Origin: Fen-330 sp050008465
Lineage (GTDB): Bacteria; Acidobacteriota; Terriglobia; Bryobacterales; Bryobacteraceae
Length of the DNA: 64,000 nucleotides
Reading direction: 5' to 3'
Assembly (NCBI GenBank): GCA_050008465.1
Contig: JBEKMO010000014.1
Span: 1-64,000, forward strand
Position 1 is the first letter of the stretch, and each line of letters starts with the position of its first letter. The notes below the pieces were generated by a model. It worked only from the letters and a program-made list of their open reading frames with translations, made no database searches and was not told where the DNA came from. A program made the translations under genes and the position numbers. This document shows, in pieces, positions 27,303-36,114 of the stretch.

Positions 27303-29267
27303 TTAGCAAGCGGTTGGCTGAACTTTCACGGGTTTTTGGGGGAGGCGGATGAGAGCCCAGGCGAGGGCGGCGAAGCCGATTAGGGAGAGCCAGCCGCCCC
27401 AAGTGGGGACGAAGCTGAAGCTGGCGATCGGGGGGACGTCGCGGACGGCAAGGATGGCGAGGAGGATGCCGAGGAGGGCCTCGCCGGCAATGAGTCCGGC
27501 GGCGAGCAGCGTTCCTTTCTCCTCGGCGGAGGGGCGGTCCTTGGCGAGGGCGTCGGCGGCCCAGCGCATGAGGCCTCCGAGGAAGATGGCGGTGTCGGTC
27601 TTGAAGGGGAGGTAAAGGCCGACGGCGATCAGCATGAGCGAGCGGGCGCCGCAGAGGATGAGGGCAAGGCCGAACGCGGCGCCGATGCCGATGAGGCCCC
27701 AAGCCTGCTGGCCACCGACGATGCCTGTGGCGAGCTGGGCCATGAGACCGGCCTGCGGGGCCGGCAAGTCGGCGCTGCCAATGCCGTAAGCCTGGTGGAG
27801 GACGATGATCGGCCACATGAGGAAGAAAGAGAGCAGGGTGACGGCAACGATCTCGACCACTTCCATCTTCCAGGGAGTGCCTCCGAGGAGGTGGCCGGCC
27901 TTGAGGTCCTGGATCAGGGAGCCCGAGACGCAACAGGCGCAGCAAACGACGGCGGCGACGCCGAGGACCGCGGCGACGCCGGCGGCGCCCTGGACGCCGA
28001 TGGCCAACATCACGAGAGCGGCGATGACCAGAGCGGCGAGCGTCAGTCCGGAGACCGGCTGGTTCGAACTGCCCACCAGGCCTACCAGGTAGCCGCCCAC
28101 AGCGGAGAGCAGGAAGCCGGTCAGGGTCATGACCAGCGCGGCGACGATCGCGGAGCCCCAGCCGTGGGTGAAGTAGAAGTAGATGGCGGTGATAGGAACC
28201 AACAGTGCCAGGATGCCGATGAGGATCCAACGAGCCGGGATGTCCCTTTCGGAGGGCGCGAGCGGCGCGCCGTTCCGGGCGGCGGAAGAAGCCGTGAAGG
28301 CGCCCCGGAGGGAGCGCAGGATGGAGTCGCGCATGGAGAACAGGGTGTGGCAGGCTCCGACCAGCATCATGCCGACGGCGATGGGGCGAACGATATTCAA
28401 CCAGACCGAATTGGCGATGACATCCCAGGGAGCGTTGGCGGAGAAGTGGAGGCGGCTGGGCAGGTCGGGATCGAAGAACAGCAGGAGTGGAACCAGGAGC
28501 CACCAGGCGATAATGCCGCCAGCGGCAGTAATGGCGGCGAGGCGGGGACCGATGATGTAGCCGATGCCGATCAGGGCGGGGGAGAGGGCGGGGGTGGCCC
28601 AAGGGATGCCGCCCGCGTAGGTGACGTCGGCGAGGGGCTTGCTGTCGAGATCGGCGTGGTGCACGATGGCGCGCGAGAAGTGCAGGAAACCGTTGGAGGA
28701 CTCGCGGAAAACTTGCAGGCCGTGCTTGTCGGTAAGGAACTGGAGGAGGCCCCCGAGGCCCATGGCGCCGAACAGGTAGCGCGGGGCGTCGCTGGCGCGG
28801 TCGCCGGCCTTGACGATCTCGGCGCTGGCGACGCTTTCGGGCCAGGGGAGATCGGATTCGACACACAAGGGGCGGCGGAGGAGGATGATGAAGAACACGC
28901 CGATGAGGCCGCCGGCGAGGAGGATGAAGGCCGCCTGCCAATAGTGTGAGGCGAGGTCCTTCCAGAGGCGCTGGCCGCCGATGTTGACGAGCATGAAGGC
29001 GGGGATGGTGAAGACCGCGCCGGCGACCAGGGCCTCGCCGACCGAAGCGGCGGTTCGGGTGATATTCTGCTCGAGGACGCCGCCGCGGAAGCGGGGAATC
29101 CGGAAGACCGCGACGGCGATGACAGCGGCCGGGATGGTCGCGGCGACGGTCTGGCCAGCCTTCATCCCGATGTAGGCGTTGGCGGCGCCGAAGACGAGAG
29201 CCAGGAAGAGGCCGAGAGCAACAGCCTTGACGGTCATCTCGGGCTGTGGTGTGGCGGGGGCGGGCAT
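27303..29267 (-). CDS. OPT-family oligopeptide transporter
   Basis: A 654-aa integral membrane protein with about 14-16 hydrophobic segments, matching the oligopeptide transporter (OPT) family. Family features include the N-terminal GAANAYIGMKAGQTVAATIP segment and the mid-protein motif LIQDLKAGHLLGG. OPT proteins import small peptides, metal-chelates or related compounds with protons; the substrate here is unknown. It is followed on the minus strand by the kinase, with about 100 bp between. The ATG at 29267 gives a short polar N-terminus before the first helix. Confidence 0.9.
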   Translation of the reverse strand: MPAPATPQPEMTVKAVALGLFLALVFGAANAYIGMKAGQTVAATIPAAVIAVAVFRIPRFRGGVLEQNITRTAASVGEALVAGAVFTIPAFMLVNIGGQRLWKDLASHYWQAAFILLAGGLIGVFFIILLRRPLCVESDLPWPESVASAEIVKAGDRASDAPRYLFGAMGLGGLLQFLTDKHGLQVFRESSNGFLHFSRAIVHHADLDSKPLADVTYAGGIPWATPALSPALIGIGYIIGPRLAAITAAGGIIAWWLLVPLLLFFDPDLPSRLHFSANAPWDVIANSVWLNIVRPIAVGMMLVGACHTLFSMRDSILRSLRGAFTASSAARNGAPLAPSERDIPARWILIGILALLVPITAIYFYFTHGWGSAIVAALVMTLTGFLLSAVGGYLVGLVGSSNQPVSGLTLAALVIAALVMLAIGVQGAAGVAAVLGVAAVVCCACCVSGSLIQDLKAGHLLGGTPWKMEVVEIVAVTLLSFFLMWPIIVLHQAYGIGSADLPAPQAGLMAQLATGIVGGQQAWGLIGIGAAFGLALILCGARSLMLIAVGLYLPFKTDTAIFLGGLMRWAADALAKDRPSAEEKGTLLAAGLIAGEALLGILLAILAVRDVPPIASFSFVPTWGGWLSLIGFAALAWALIRLPQKPVKVQPTAC

Positions 29268-29352
29268 AAAGATCGACTTTAGCAGAGGGGGCGGATGGCG
29301 GGCCAGTCCGATGCCAGAGAAGCGGCCGGCGTGTTAGACCTCGTAGTCAGGC

Positions 29353-30745
29353 ATGATTCGAAAAACCGGGGTTCCGGTTCCGGCCAGCATCGTCGTACTG
29401 CTGATGTCGGAAAAGGTGCTCCTGACGTTCTGCTAGGTTCTGGCGGGGTAACCTGATTCTGGAGGTTGCCCCGTCGACATACCTGCTGTACGACGGCGGC
29501 CTGGCCCGCATCGTAGTGGTCGTGCTTGCCAGCGTGGTTTACCTTCACCTGCTCGATCTGTACGCGGAGATCCGGAGCGTCTCCCCTGTGGCGCTGGTGC
29601 TGGAGATCCTGCAAGCGATCGGTGTGGCCTTCATTGTGGAAGCGCTGCTATCCTACGCCGACCAGAACTGGCGCCTGCCGTTGTGCGTCATGATATGGGG
29701 CAGCGTACTGGCGCTGGTCACGCTGTCCGCCTGGCGCCTGACTTACTGGCACATCTTTCTGCGGGCGTTCGCGAAGGAACGAATCCTGTTTGTGGGGATC
29801 AACCCGGTGGTGGAGAAGGTCTACGAGGAGTTTGCCAAGCGCCCCGAACTGGGGTACACGAACCTGGGGTACGTGGACGATTACCGCGAGCCGGGCAGTC
29901 CGCTGAACGGCGCGAAGGTGCTGGGGCCGCTGAAGAGCCTGCCCGAGATCGCCGCGTCGACCGAGCCAGACCGGATTGTGGTGGGCATGACCGAGCGGCG
30001 CTCCCGGATGCCGGTGCAGGACCTGCTCGATCGGCGGTTTTCCGGCATCCCGATCGAAGACGCCGCGACGACTCATGAGGACGCCTGCAAGAGGATCTGC
30101 ACCAGGGAACTGCGGCCGGCCCAGCTCATCTTCTCCGGGGAGATGGGGCCGAGGCACGGCATGGTTGTGCTGCAATGGTTCTACTCGGCGGCGCTGGCCT
30201 TTGCGAGCGCCCTGGTTGTGCTGCCGGCGATGGCGCTGGCTGGGCTAGCCATGAAGTTGTCCGCGCGGGGCCCGGCGCTGTTCCGGCAGGCTCGCGTGGG
30301 ACGGAATGGCAAGGTGTTCACCCTTTACAAGTTTCGTTCCATATACACCAATGCCGAGGCCGGAACGGGCGCCGTGCGGGCCAGCAAGGACGATCCGCGG
30401 GTGACCCCCGTGGGCCGCTGGCTGCGCCGCACGCGGATCGACGAATTGCCGCAACTCTGGAACGTGCTGCAAGGGGACATGTCGGTTGTGGGGCCGCGCC
30501 CGGAATGGCCGGAGTTTGTCAAGGTGCTGGCCGAGAAGATCCCGTACTACCGCCAGCGGCACTGCGTCAAGCCAGGCATCACGGGTTGGGTGCAGATCCA
30601 CCACGAGTACGGCGATTCGGTCGAGGATACGATCGCCAAGCTGGAGTACGACCTGTACTACATCAAGCACATTTCGCCGACGCCGGACATCTACATCCTG
30701 TTCCAGACCTTGAAGACGGTGCTGACGTCTCGCGGGGCACAGTGA
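29353..30745 (+). CDS. EpsB-type polyprenyl glycosylphosphotransferase, N-terminal frameshift
   Basis: Sugar-phosphate transferase that starts exopolysaccharide synthesis on a polyprenyl carrier, resembling the EpsB/TIGR03013 group linked to PEP-CTERM/exosortase systems. The C-terminal catalytic domain (about the last 190 residues) is intact with YKFRSI, DELPQLWNVLQGDMSVVGPRP and GITGWVQI. The upstream membrane part also reads well from 29426 onward. The true start is probably the ATG at 29353 (MIRKTG, then a hydrophobic run), but that frame stops at 29434-29436. The two frames join if one base is removed or two are added near 29430. A GTG at 29516 would give a shortened 409-aa product without the first helices. 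Either the gene is damaged or the assembly has an indel. Confidence 0.85.
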
Positions 30746-30841
30746 AGAAGCCCGCAGCGATCCGCTAGCAGCCGAGCATTTCTCCCGCAACGTTTGGCCC
30801 CTTGCGTGCATCAGCTTGGTGTGACCGTAGGGGTGGACAGT

Positions 30842-30931
30842 ATGTTTGTAGCCGGGATCCTCGCGATGTTGGTGATATTTAGCCTTCTGCTGGCAATGGT
30901 TTCCTCGCCGCCGAAGCTGGGGAGAAAGTGA
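30842..30931 (+). CDS. Possible 29-aa single-helix membrane peptide
   Basis: An ATG-to-TGA open frame in the 280-bp gap downstream of the sugar transferase. The peptide is MFVAGILAML, then a hydrophobic run, then the basic end PPKLGRK: one membrane helix with a positively charged C-terminus. A GGGG-rich stretch lies about 10 nt before the ATG, a weak ribosome binding site. Nothing else obvious in the gap except a TACATG/CATGTA hairpin (30984-30999) and a palindromic repeat. Chance cannot be excluded. Confidence 0.35.
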   Translation: MFVAGILAMLVIFSLLLAMVSSPPKLGRK

Positions 30932-31004
30932 CATCCGGACACACGCGTGGGCGAATTTAGCCACGCCGGGCGGGTGTAATTCTTACATGGGTGGCATGTA
31001 GAGA

Positions 31005-31028
31005 GGGCAGGGCTGGAGCCCTAGCCTA
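31005..31028. repeat. Palindrome AGGGCT-gg-AGCCCT over a stop codon
   Basis: AGGGCT/AGCCCT with a GG loop (31009-31022), flanked by GGGC and GCCTA. The terminal CTA (31026-31028) is the TAG stop of the minus-strand aminotransferase. Closely related copies occur at 36115-36141 and 45085-45110. Confidence 0.65.
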
Positions 31029-32048
31029 TTCGAAGGCTTCCTTGAACTTCGCCATGTCCGCTTCGGCGCCGATTGAGACCCGTAGCATGTTGTCCAGGGG
31101 CGGGAACGGCCGGCCCACGGCGACGTTCTTGCGGGCCAGCAGCGCCGCCATCCGGCGGGCATCTCCGACATCAATCATGACGAAGTTGGCGTGAGGCTCG
31201 ATGTAGCGCAGGTTCCTCTTGCGCAGCCAGTCGCAGAAGTCGCGCCGGATGCGGATGAGCCTGGCCCGCCGCTGGGGGATGAGGGTGGCGGCGTCGGCCA
31301 GGGCCGCCTCGACGGCGCGCGCGCTGAGGATGGAGATGACGTTGTTGCGGAAAGGCCGGATCTGGCGCATCAGCTCGGGCTTGCCGCAGGCGAAGCCGAC
31401 GCGCAGGCCGGCCATGCCGTAGATCTTGGAGAAGGTTCGCGTCACGATGACGTTGCGGCCTTCCCGAACCCAGGCGAGTGCGCTGCGGGAGTCGCAGTCC
31501 TCGACGAAATGCAGGTAGGCCTCGTCGATCAGGGCGACGGTGTTGCGCGGGAGGTTGGAGACCAGCCAGGCCAGATCCTCCTGGGGGGTGAGTGAAGAGG
31601 TCGGGTTGTTGGGATTGCAGAGATAGATGAGGCCGCCGCCAGCGCGGTCGGCTTCGGCCGCCATGCGCTTGACGTCGGCGGCGTAGGAGGGGGTCAAGGG
31701 GACGGTGAGAGTGGGACGCCCGAGGGCCTGGGCAATTTCGGCGGGCGCCTCAAAGGTCGGAAGACAGGCGATCAGGGGGCGGGTGGCCGAGGTGAAGACC
31801 AGGACCGCCAGGTTGAGCACCTCGGTGGAGCCGGCGCCGACGACGACTTGTTCGGGCTCGAGGCGCTCGCTGCGGGCCACTGCGGCGTAGAAGTCGCGGA
31901 AGGCCTGGAAATGATAGCGCCAAGCCTGGCCGGCGGTCTGGGCGATTGCCTGGAGGGCCGGCTGGGGAGGCCCATCCGGGTTCTCGTTGGCGTTGAGCCA
32001 GACGGTGCCGGGCGGCCAGGTCCGTCCGGCCAAGGCGCGCTGGGCCAA
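31026..32048 (-). CDS. HisC-like aminotransferase with possible Tat leader
   Basis: PLP-dependent class I/II aminotransferase resembling histidinol-phosphate aminotransferase (340 aa). The nucleotide-contact motif CNPNNPT and the PLP-lysine region TFSKIYGMAGLRVGF are visible, with LNANENP at the N-terminus. The only conventional start is a TTG at 32048. However, the frame continues upstream with TRRTFSTQFAWLTAG and LAASPEIVLAQ, which looks like a twin-arginine signal peptide, up to a stop within the frr gene. That upstream stretch contains no ATG, GTG or TTG. The protein may be exported, as some Tat-linked HisC-like enzymes are, or the leader may be a fossil. It is the last gene of the translation operon, 73 bp after frr. 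Confidence 0.85.
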   Translation of the reverse strand: MAQRALAGRTWPPGTVWLNANENPDGPPQPALQAIAQTAGQAWRYHFQAFRDFYAAVARSERLEPEQVVVGAGSTEVLNLAVLVFTSATRPLIACLPTFEAPAEIAQALGRPTLTVPLTPSYAADVKRMAAEADRAGGGLIYLCNPNNPTSSLTPQEDLAWLVSNLPRNTVALIDEAYLHFVEDCDSRSALAWVREGRNVIVTRTFSKIYGMAGLRVGFACGKPELMRQIRPFRNNVISILSARAVEAALADAATLIPQRRARLIRIRRDFCDWLRKRNLRYIEPHANFVMIDVGDARRMAALLARKNVAVGRPFPPLDNMLRVSIGAEADMAKFKEAFE

Positions 32049-32121
32049 GACAATCTCGGGAGAGGCCGCGAGACCGGCGGTGAGCCAGGCGAATTGGGTG
32101 GAAAACGTCCGGCGTGTCGTG

Positions 32122-32724
32122 TTATTTGAGCTCCAGGACTTCCTTTTCTTTGACTTTGGCGGCCTGATCGAGCTTCTGCATGCAGGCGTCGGTCAGCTTC
32201 TGGACCTCGTCGTGGGCGCGGCGGTCGTCGTCCTCGCTGATCAGCTTGTCCTTGAGGAGTTTTTTCAGCGCCTCATTGGCGTCGCGGCGAATGTTACGAA
32301 TGCTCACGCGGTGGTCTTCGGCGACGCCGTGGAGATGTCTGACAAGTTCCTTCCGCCGTTCGGCAGTCAGCGCTGGGATGGGCACCCGGATGAGCTTGCC
32401 GTCGTTGGACGGGTTCAAGCCCAGGTCGGAGCTGCGGATGGCCTTTTCGATAGCGCCGATCTGGGAGACGTCCCAGGGCTGGACCGTGATCAGGGAAGGC
32501 TCGGGCACGTGCAGCGTCGCAATCTGGTTCAGCGGAGTGGGGGTGCCGTAGTAGTCCACCTTGACCGGGTCCAGAAGGCTCACCGAAGCGCGGCCGGTGC
32601 GGATCACCGCCAAGGCGTGCTGGAGGTCACCGAGGACCTTCTCCATGCGCACCCTGGCGTGCGCTTCTACTTCTGTCACGGACTTGAACGTCTGCGTAAT
32701 GGCTTCATCGTGTCCTGGTTTCAT
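32122..32724 (-). CDS. frr: Ribosome recycling factor
   Basis: RRF of 200 aa, about 15 residues longer than usual at the N-terminus. It separates ribosomal subunits after termination, together with EF-G. The conserved segments VIRTGRASVSLLDPV, YYGTPTPLNQIA, NPSNDGKLIRVPIPALTAERR and NIRRDAN are all present. It lies 46 bp after pyrH in the standard tsf-pyrH-frr order. An internal Met at residue 27 could be an alternative start that matches the usual family N-terminus. Confidence 0.97.
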   Translation of the reverse strand: MKPGHDEAITQTFKSVTEVEAHARVRMEKVLGDLQHALAVIRTGRASVSLLDPVKVDYYGTPTPLNQIATLHVPEPSLITVQPWDVSQIGAIEKAIRSSDLGLNPSNDGKLIRVPIPALTAERRKELVRHLHGVAEDHRVSIRNIRRDANEALKKLLKDKLISEDDDRRAHDEVQKLTDACMQKLDQAAKVKEKEVLELK

Positions 32725-32770
32725 AGAACGTTCCTAAAGTCCGATCCTCGCATGGGAGCGGGTGTGGTGT

Positions 32771-33478
32771 CTACCGGATGAGGGTTCCCGTGGGCTCTCC
32801 CAGGGCGACGCGCATGATGTTGCCCGGCACGTTGAGGTTGAAGACCACCATGGGGAGCTGATTCTCGCGGCACATCGCGACCGCGGTACCGTCCAGGACG
32901 GCGAGGGCCTTGGAGAGCACCTCGACGTAGGAGATCTCGGGAAACAGCACGGCATCGGGGTACTTCAGGGGGTCCTTGTCGTAAACGCCGTCGACGCGGG
33001 TGCCTTTGGCGATGACCTGGGCGCGGATTTCAAGCGCGCGGAGCGCGGCGGCGGTGTCTGTGGAGAAGTAGGGATTGGAAGTGCCGGCGGCGAAGATGAC
33101 AACACGGCCTTTCTCAAGGTGGCGGATGGCGCGGCGGCGAATGTAAGGCTCGGCGACCTGGCGCATCTCGATGGCGGTCATGACGCGGGTCTGGACGGCC
33201 TGCTGCTCGAGGGCATCCTGCAAGGCGAGCGCGTTGATGACGGTGGCCAACATGCCCATGTGATCGCCGGTTACCCGGTCCATGTTCTTAGCCGCCGCGG
33301 CCACCCCGCGGAAGAAGTTTCCGCCACCGACCACCAGGCCGAGTTGGACGCCGGCGCGGGCTACCGCGGCGATTTCGGCGGCCAGCACGCGCACACGGTC
33401 CGCGTCGATGCCGAAAGGGACCGCGCCGGCCAGCGCCTGGCCGCTGAGCTTCAGCAGGATGCGATCATAGCTGGGCAC
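32771..33478 (-). CDS. pyrH: UMP kinase
   Basis: Hexameric bacterial UMP kinase, converting UMP to UDP with ATP (235 aa). Signature segments are ILLKLSGQALAG at the N-terminus, GGGNFFRG, and the TDTAAALRALEI and GVYDKDP regions. The start is a GTG at 33478 (VPSYDRILLKLSG), 11 nt after the tsf stop. Longer open sequence upstream is only antisense or off-frame reading through tsf. Confidence 0.96.
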   Translation of the reverse strand: MPSYDRILLKLSGQALAGAVPFGIDADRVRVLAAEIAAVARAGVQLGLVVGGGNFFRGVAAAAKNMDRVTGDHMGMLATVINALALQDALEQQAVQTRVMTAIEMRQVAEPYIRRRAIRHLEKGRVVIFAAGTSNPYFSTDTAAALRALEIRAQVIAKGTRVDGVYDKDPLKYPDAVLFPEISYVEVLSKALAVLDGTAVAMCRENQLPMVVFNLNVPGNIMRVALGEPTGTLIR

Positions 33479-33489
33479 GGGGAATCCGT

Positions 33490-34116
33490 TCAGGCGCCGG
33501 AGGGCCCGCCGGCCTCGTCGCGATCGCCGAGCTTGAAGCGGGAGAAGCGCGAGACAGTGATGTTCTCGCCGGTTTTGGCGATTTTGGTGGCGATCAACTG
33601 GCCGAGGGTGAGCGTGTTGTCCTTGATGAAGGGCTGCTCGTAGAGGCAAACCTCCTCGTAGAACTTGCTCAAGCGACCCTCGACGATCTTGTCGACAATC
33701 TTCTCGGGCTTGCCTTCGGCCAGAGCGCGGTCGCGCTGGACCTTGCGCTCCTGGTCGAGCACGGACGGGGTGACGTCTTCCTTGCGGATGAAGCGGGGGT
33801 CGGCCGCGGCGATCTGCATGGCGATGTCGTGGACCAGATGAGCGAACTCGCCGGTGCGGGCCACGAAGTCCGACTCGCAGTTGACTTCCACCAGGACGCC
33901 CAGTTGAGAGCCGGGGTGGATGTAGCTGCCGACGAGTCCCTGTTTGGTGGCGCGCGAGGCCTTCCTGGCAGCCGAAGCGATGCCGCGCTTGCGGAGGACG
34001 ATTTCGGCCTGGGCCAAATCTCCCTGGGCATCCTGCAAGGCGCTCTTGCATTCCATCATGCCGGCGCCGGTGCGCTCGCGCAGTTGCTTGACTAGTTGTG
34101 CGGTGATGTCCGCCAT
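33490..34116 (-). CDS. tsf: Elongation factor Ts (short form)
   Basis: EF-Ts, the guanine-nucleotide exchange factor of EF-Tu. It has the N-terminal UBA-like domain with LRERTGAGMMECKSALQDA, followed by the core VEVNCESDFVAR that contacts EF-Tu. At 208 aa it is the short form, comparable with Thermus-type proteins and lacking the second subdomain of the Escherichia protein. It lies between rpsB and pyrH, 56 bp after rpsB. That gap carries a hairpin (34149-34168). Confidence 0.97.
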   Translation of the reverse strand: MADITAQLVKQLRERTGAGMMECKSALQDAQGDLAQAEIVLRKRGIASAARKASRATKQGLVGSYIHPGSQLGVLVEVNCESDFVARTGEFAHLVHDIAMQIAAADPRFIRKEDVTPSVLDQERKVQRDRALAEGKPEKIVDKIVEGRLSKFYEEVCLYEQPFIKDNTLTLGQLIATKIAKTGENITVSRFSRFKLGDRDEAGGPSGA

Positions 34117-34148
34117 TTTGTCCTACCTGTTCCTGAAATCGACGTTGA

Positions 34149-34168
34149 GGCAGGCGAAAGCGCCTGCC
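34149..34168. repeat. Hairpin in the rpsB-tsf gap
   Basis: GGCAGGCG/CGCCTGCC with an AAAG loop, followed by CCAC. Perfect 8-bp stem in the 56-bp gap between rpsB and tsf. It belongs in style to the palindromic repeats of this window and could attenuate readthrough into tsf-pyrH-frr. Confidence 0.55.
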
Positions 34169-34172
34169 CCAC

Positions 34173-35069
34173 TTACGGCTTCTCTTCCCGCGCCGGGAAG
34201 TCCTCGGTGATCTCGGAGCCGGGACCTTTGTGGGGCAGGGATGCCGAGGGCAGATCCTCGTCGGGCAGGCTCTCGGACATCAGTTGCGCGGCGTAGCGCG
34301 GGTCGACGTACTGGGTATACTCGGGAATCTCCTCGATCGGGGTCTCGTCGGCGACGATCTTCTCGGCGGTGAACTCCTGCTCGGTCGCCAGGGCGCGTCC
34401 TTCAATGACGGCATCGGCGATCTTGCTGGAGAAGAGCCGGATGGCGCGCAGGGCGTCGTCGTTGCCCGCAATGGGGTAATCGACCTGGTCGGGGTCGCAG
34501 TTGGTGTCCACCACGGCGACCACCGGGATACCGAGCTTGCGCGCTTCGCGGACGGCGATCTCTTCCTTATTGGAGTCGATCACGAAAAGGTAATCGGGCA
34601 GGCCGGGCATCTCCTTGATGCCGGCCAGGTTCTGCTGGAGGTGCTTGCGCTCGCGCTCGAGCCGGGTGATTTCCTTCTTGGAGCGGCCCTGATAGCCGGC
34701 CTCGGTGGCCAGCGCGTCCAGGTCCTTGAGGCGCTTGATGGAGCGCTGAATGGTGACGTGGTTGGTCAACAGGCCACCCAGCCAGCGCTGATTGACGTAA
34801 AACATCTGGCAGCGGGTAGCCTCCTCGGAGACGGCTTCCTGGGCCTGGCGCTTGGTGCCGACGAAGAGGACGTTCTTGCCCTGGGAAGCCATCTCGCCGA
34901 CGAAGCGCATCGCCTCCTTGAACAGCTTCAGGGTTTTCTGCAGATCGATGATGTAAATCCCGTTGCGTTCGCCGAAGATATACTCTTTCATCTTCGGATT
35001 CCAGCGCTTGGTCTGGTGCCCGAAGTGAACGCCCGCTTCGAGCAATTCTTTCATGGAAATTGACGGCAA
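34173..35069 (-). CDS. rpsB: 30S ribosomal protein S2
   Basis: S2 of 298 aa, about 50 residues longer than typical because of an acidic Glu/Pro-rich C-terminal extension. The core has MKELLEAGVHFGHQTKRWNP, RWLGGLLTN and the FVIDSNKEEIAVREARKLGIPVVA regions. The start is the TTG at 35069: an AGGAGG box lies 4 nt before it and about 20 nt before the next ATG (35054), so spacing favours TTG. S2 joins the small subunit late and interacts with S1. Confidence 0.96.
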   Translation of the reverse strand: MPSISMKELLEAGVHFGHQTKRWNPKMKEYIFGERNGIYIIDLQKTLKLFKEAMRFVGEMASQGKNVLFVGTKRQAQEAVSEEATRCQMFYVNQRWLGGLLTNHVTIQRSIKRLKDLDALATEAGYQGRSKKEITRLERERKHLQQNLAGIKEMPGLPDYLFVIDSNKEEIAVREARKLGIPVVAVVDTNCDPDQVDYPIAGNDDALRAIRLFSSKIADAVIEGRALATEQEFTAEKIVADETPIEEIPEYTQYVDPRYAAQLMSESLPDEDLPSASLPHKGPGSEITEDFPAREEKP

Positions 35070-35176
35070 ACTACCTCCTGTTTGTGAATTACCGGTTTAC
35101 CCACCGGGCACGCGGTCCGAAGCGAGATTTGCGTGCCCGGAGAGAAGGAAAGGACAACCACAGCGGCCAGCGCTCA

Positions 35177-35572
35177 TTACCGCTTGGAGAACTGGAACCG
35201 CTTGCGCGCGCCCTTCTGGCCGTACTTCTTGCGCTCATGCTTGCGGGGGTCGCGCGTCAAGAGACCGAGCTGCTTCAGCTTGGGGCGCAGCTCGAGGTTA
35301 AACTGAACCAGGGCGCGGGCGATACCCAGCCGCGCCGCCCCGGCCTGTCCGACAACACCGCCGCCATCGGTCAGGATCAGTACATCGAACCGTTCGGCGG
35401 TTTCGGTGGCGAGCAGCGGCTGGCGTACCACGGCGCGGCACGCCTCGGTGACGAAATAGTGCTCGAAAGCCCGGCCGTTAACGGAAATTTGCCCTTTGCC
35501 AGGCCGCAAAAAAACACGGGCCACGGAGGTCTTCCTCCGGCCCGTTCCTAAATGCTGTACAGGTGCTGCCAC
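35177..35572 (-). CDS. rpsI: 30S ribosomal protein S9
   Basis: S9 of 131 aa with GTGRRKTSVARVFLRPGKG at the N-terminus and the conserved basic C-terminus ending RKRFQFSKR, whose last residues contact tRNA in the P site. It follows rplM by 23 bp, the near-universal L13-S9 pair, and precedes rpsB by 107 bp. Confidence 0.97.
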   Translation of the reverse strand: MAAPVQHLGTGRRKTSVARVFLRPGKGQISVNGRAFEHYFVTEACRAVVRQPLLATETAERFDVLILTDGGGVVGQAGAARLGIARALVQFNLELRPKLKQLGLLTRDPRKHERKKYGQKGARKRFQFSKR

Positions 35573-35595
35573 TCAGAGTCCTCTCTTGCCTCTCC

Positions 35596-36030
35596 TCACT
35601 TGGCCACGGACAAGGCCACCGGCTTCTGGGCCTGGTGGGGATGCTTGTCGCCCGGGTACACTCGCAACTTGCGGATCATGTGCTTGCCGAGCTTGGTCTT
35701 CGGAAGCATGCCCGCGACGGCCTCATAAACCAAGTTCGCCGGCCGCACGGCGCGCAGTTTCCTGGCACTCACCGACACCAGCCCACCCGGGTAGCCACTG
35801 TGCCGGCGGTAGACCTTTTGGTCCTCTTTTCGGCCCGTCAGGCGCACCTTGGCGGCGTTGACCACGATGACGTGGTCGCCCGTATCCAGGAAAGGGGAGA
35901 AAATCGGTTTGTGCTTTCCCATCAGGAGCATCGCAGCCTGGCTGGCTACCCGCCCGAGCGACTCGCTCTGGGCATCCAGTACATGCCAGGCCCGGGTGAT
36001 GTCCTTGGGAGATGGAAACTCTGTATTCAT
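35596..36030 (-). CDS. rplM: 50S ribosomal protein L13
   Basis: L13 of 144 aa, an early-assembly large-subunit protein. Recognised by WHVLDAQSESLGR, the GDHVIVVNA segment and the MLPKTKLGKHM motif. First gene of the translation operon running rplM-rpsI-rpsB-tsf-pyrH-frr-hisC-like. An AAGGAG ribosome binding site lies upstream, and a promoter with a perfect TTGACA -35 is about 65 bp before the start. Confidence 0.97.
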   Translation of the reverse strand: MNTEFPSPKDITRAWHVLDAQSESLGRVASQAAMLLMGKHKPIFSPFLDTGDHVIVVNAAKVRLTGRKEDQKVYRRHSGYPGGLVSVSARKLRAVRPANLVYEAVAGMLPKTKLGKHMIRKLRVYPGDKHPHQAQKPVALSVAK

Positions 36031-36067
36031 GGACAGACTCGTCCGCTCCTTTGCATTCGAAACTCTT

Positions 36068-36097
36068 AGGTTAGCGAAGCGAGCAGGGCTGTGTCAA
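36068..36097 (-). promoter_or_regulatory. Promoter of the rplM operon
   Basis: On the minus strand, TTGACA (36097-36092) is followed after 18 bp by TAACCT (36073-36068), giving a predicted start near 36061 and a leader of about 30 nt. The -35 is a perfect match to the housekeeping consensus and the -10 is moderate. A leader this short leaves little room for a typical L13-binding structure. Confidence 0.5.
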
Positions 36098-36114
36098 ACC
36101 GGTGGGGACCGGAG

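Noticed and set aside
30984..30999. TACATG/CATGTA hairpin as a transcription factor operator
   Set aside because: The stem is only 6 bp, with no second site and no known regulator nearby.
33479..34051. Extended pyrH frame overlapping tsf
   Set aside because: The upstream part is an off-frame reading of tsf; UMP kinase homology begins at the GTG at 33478.
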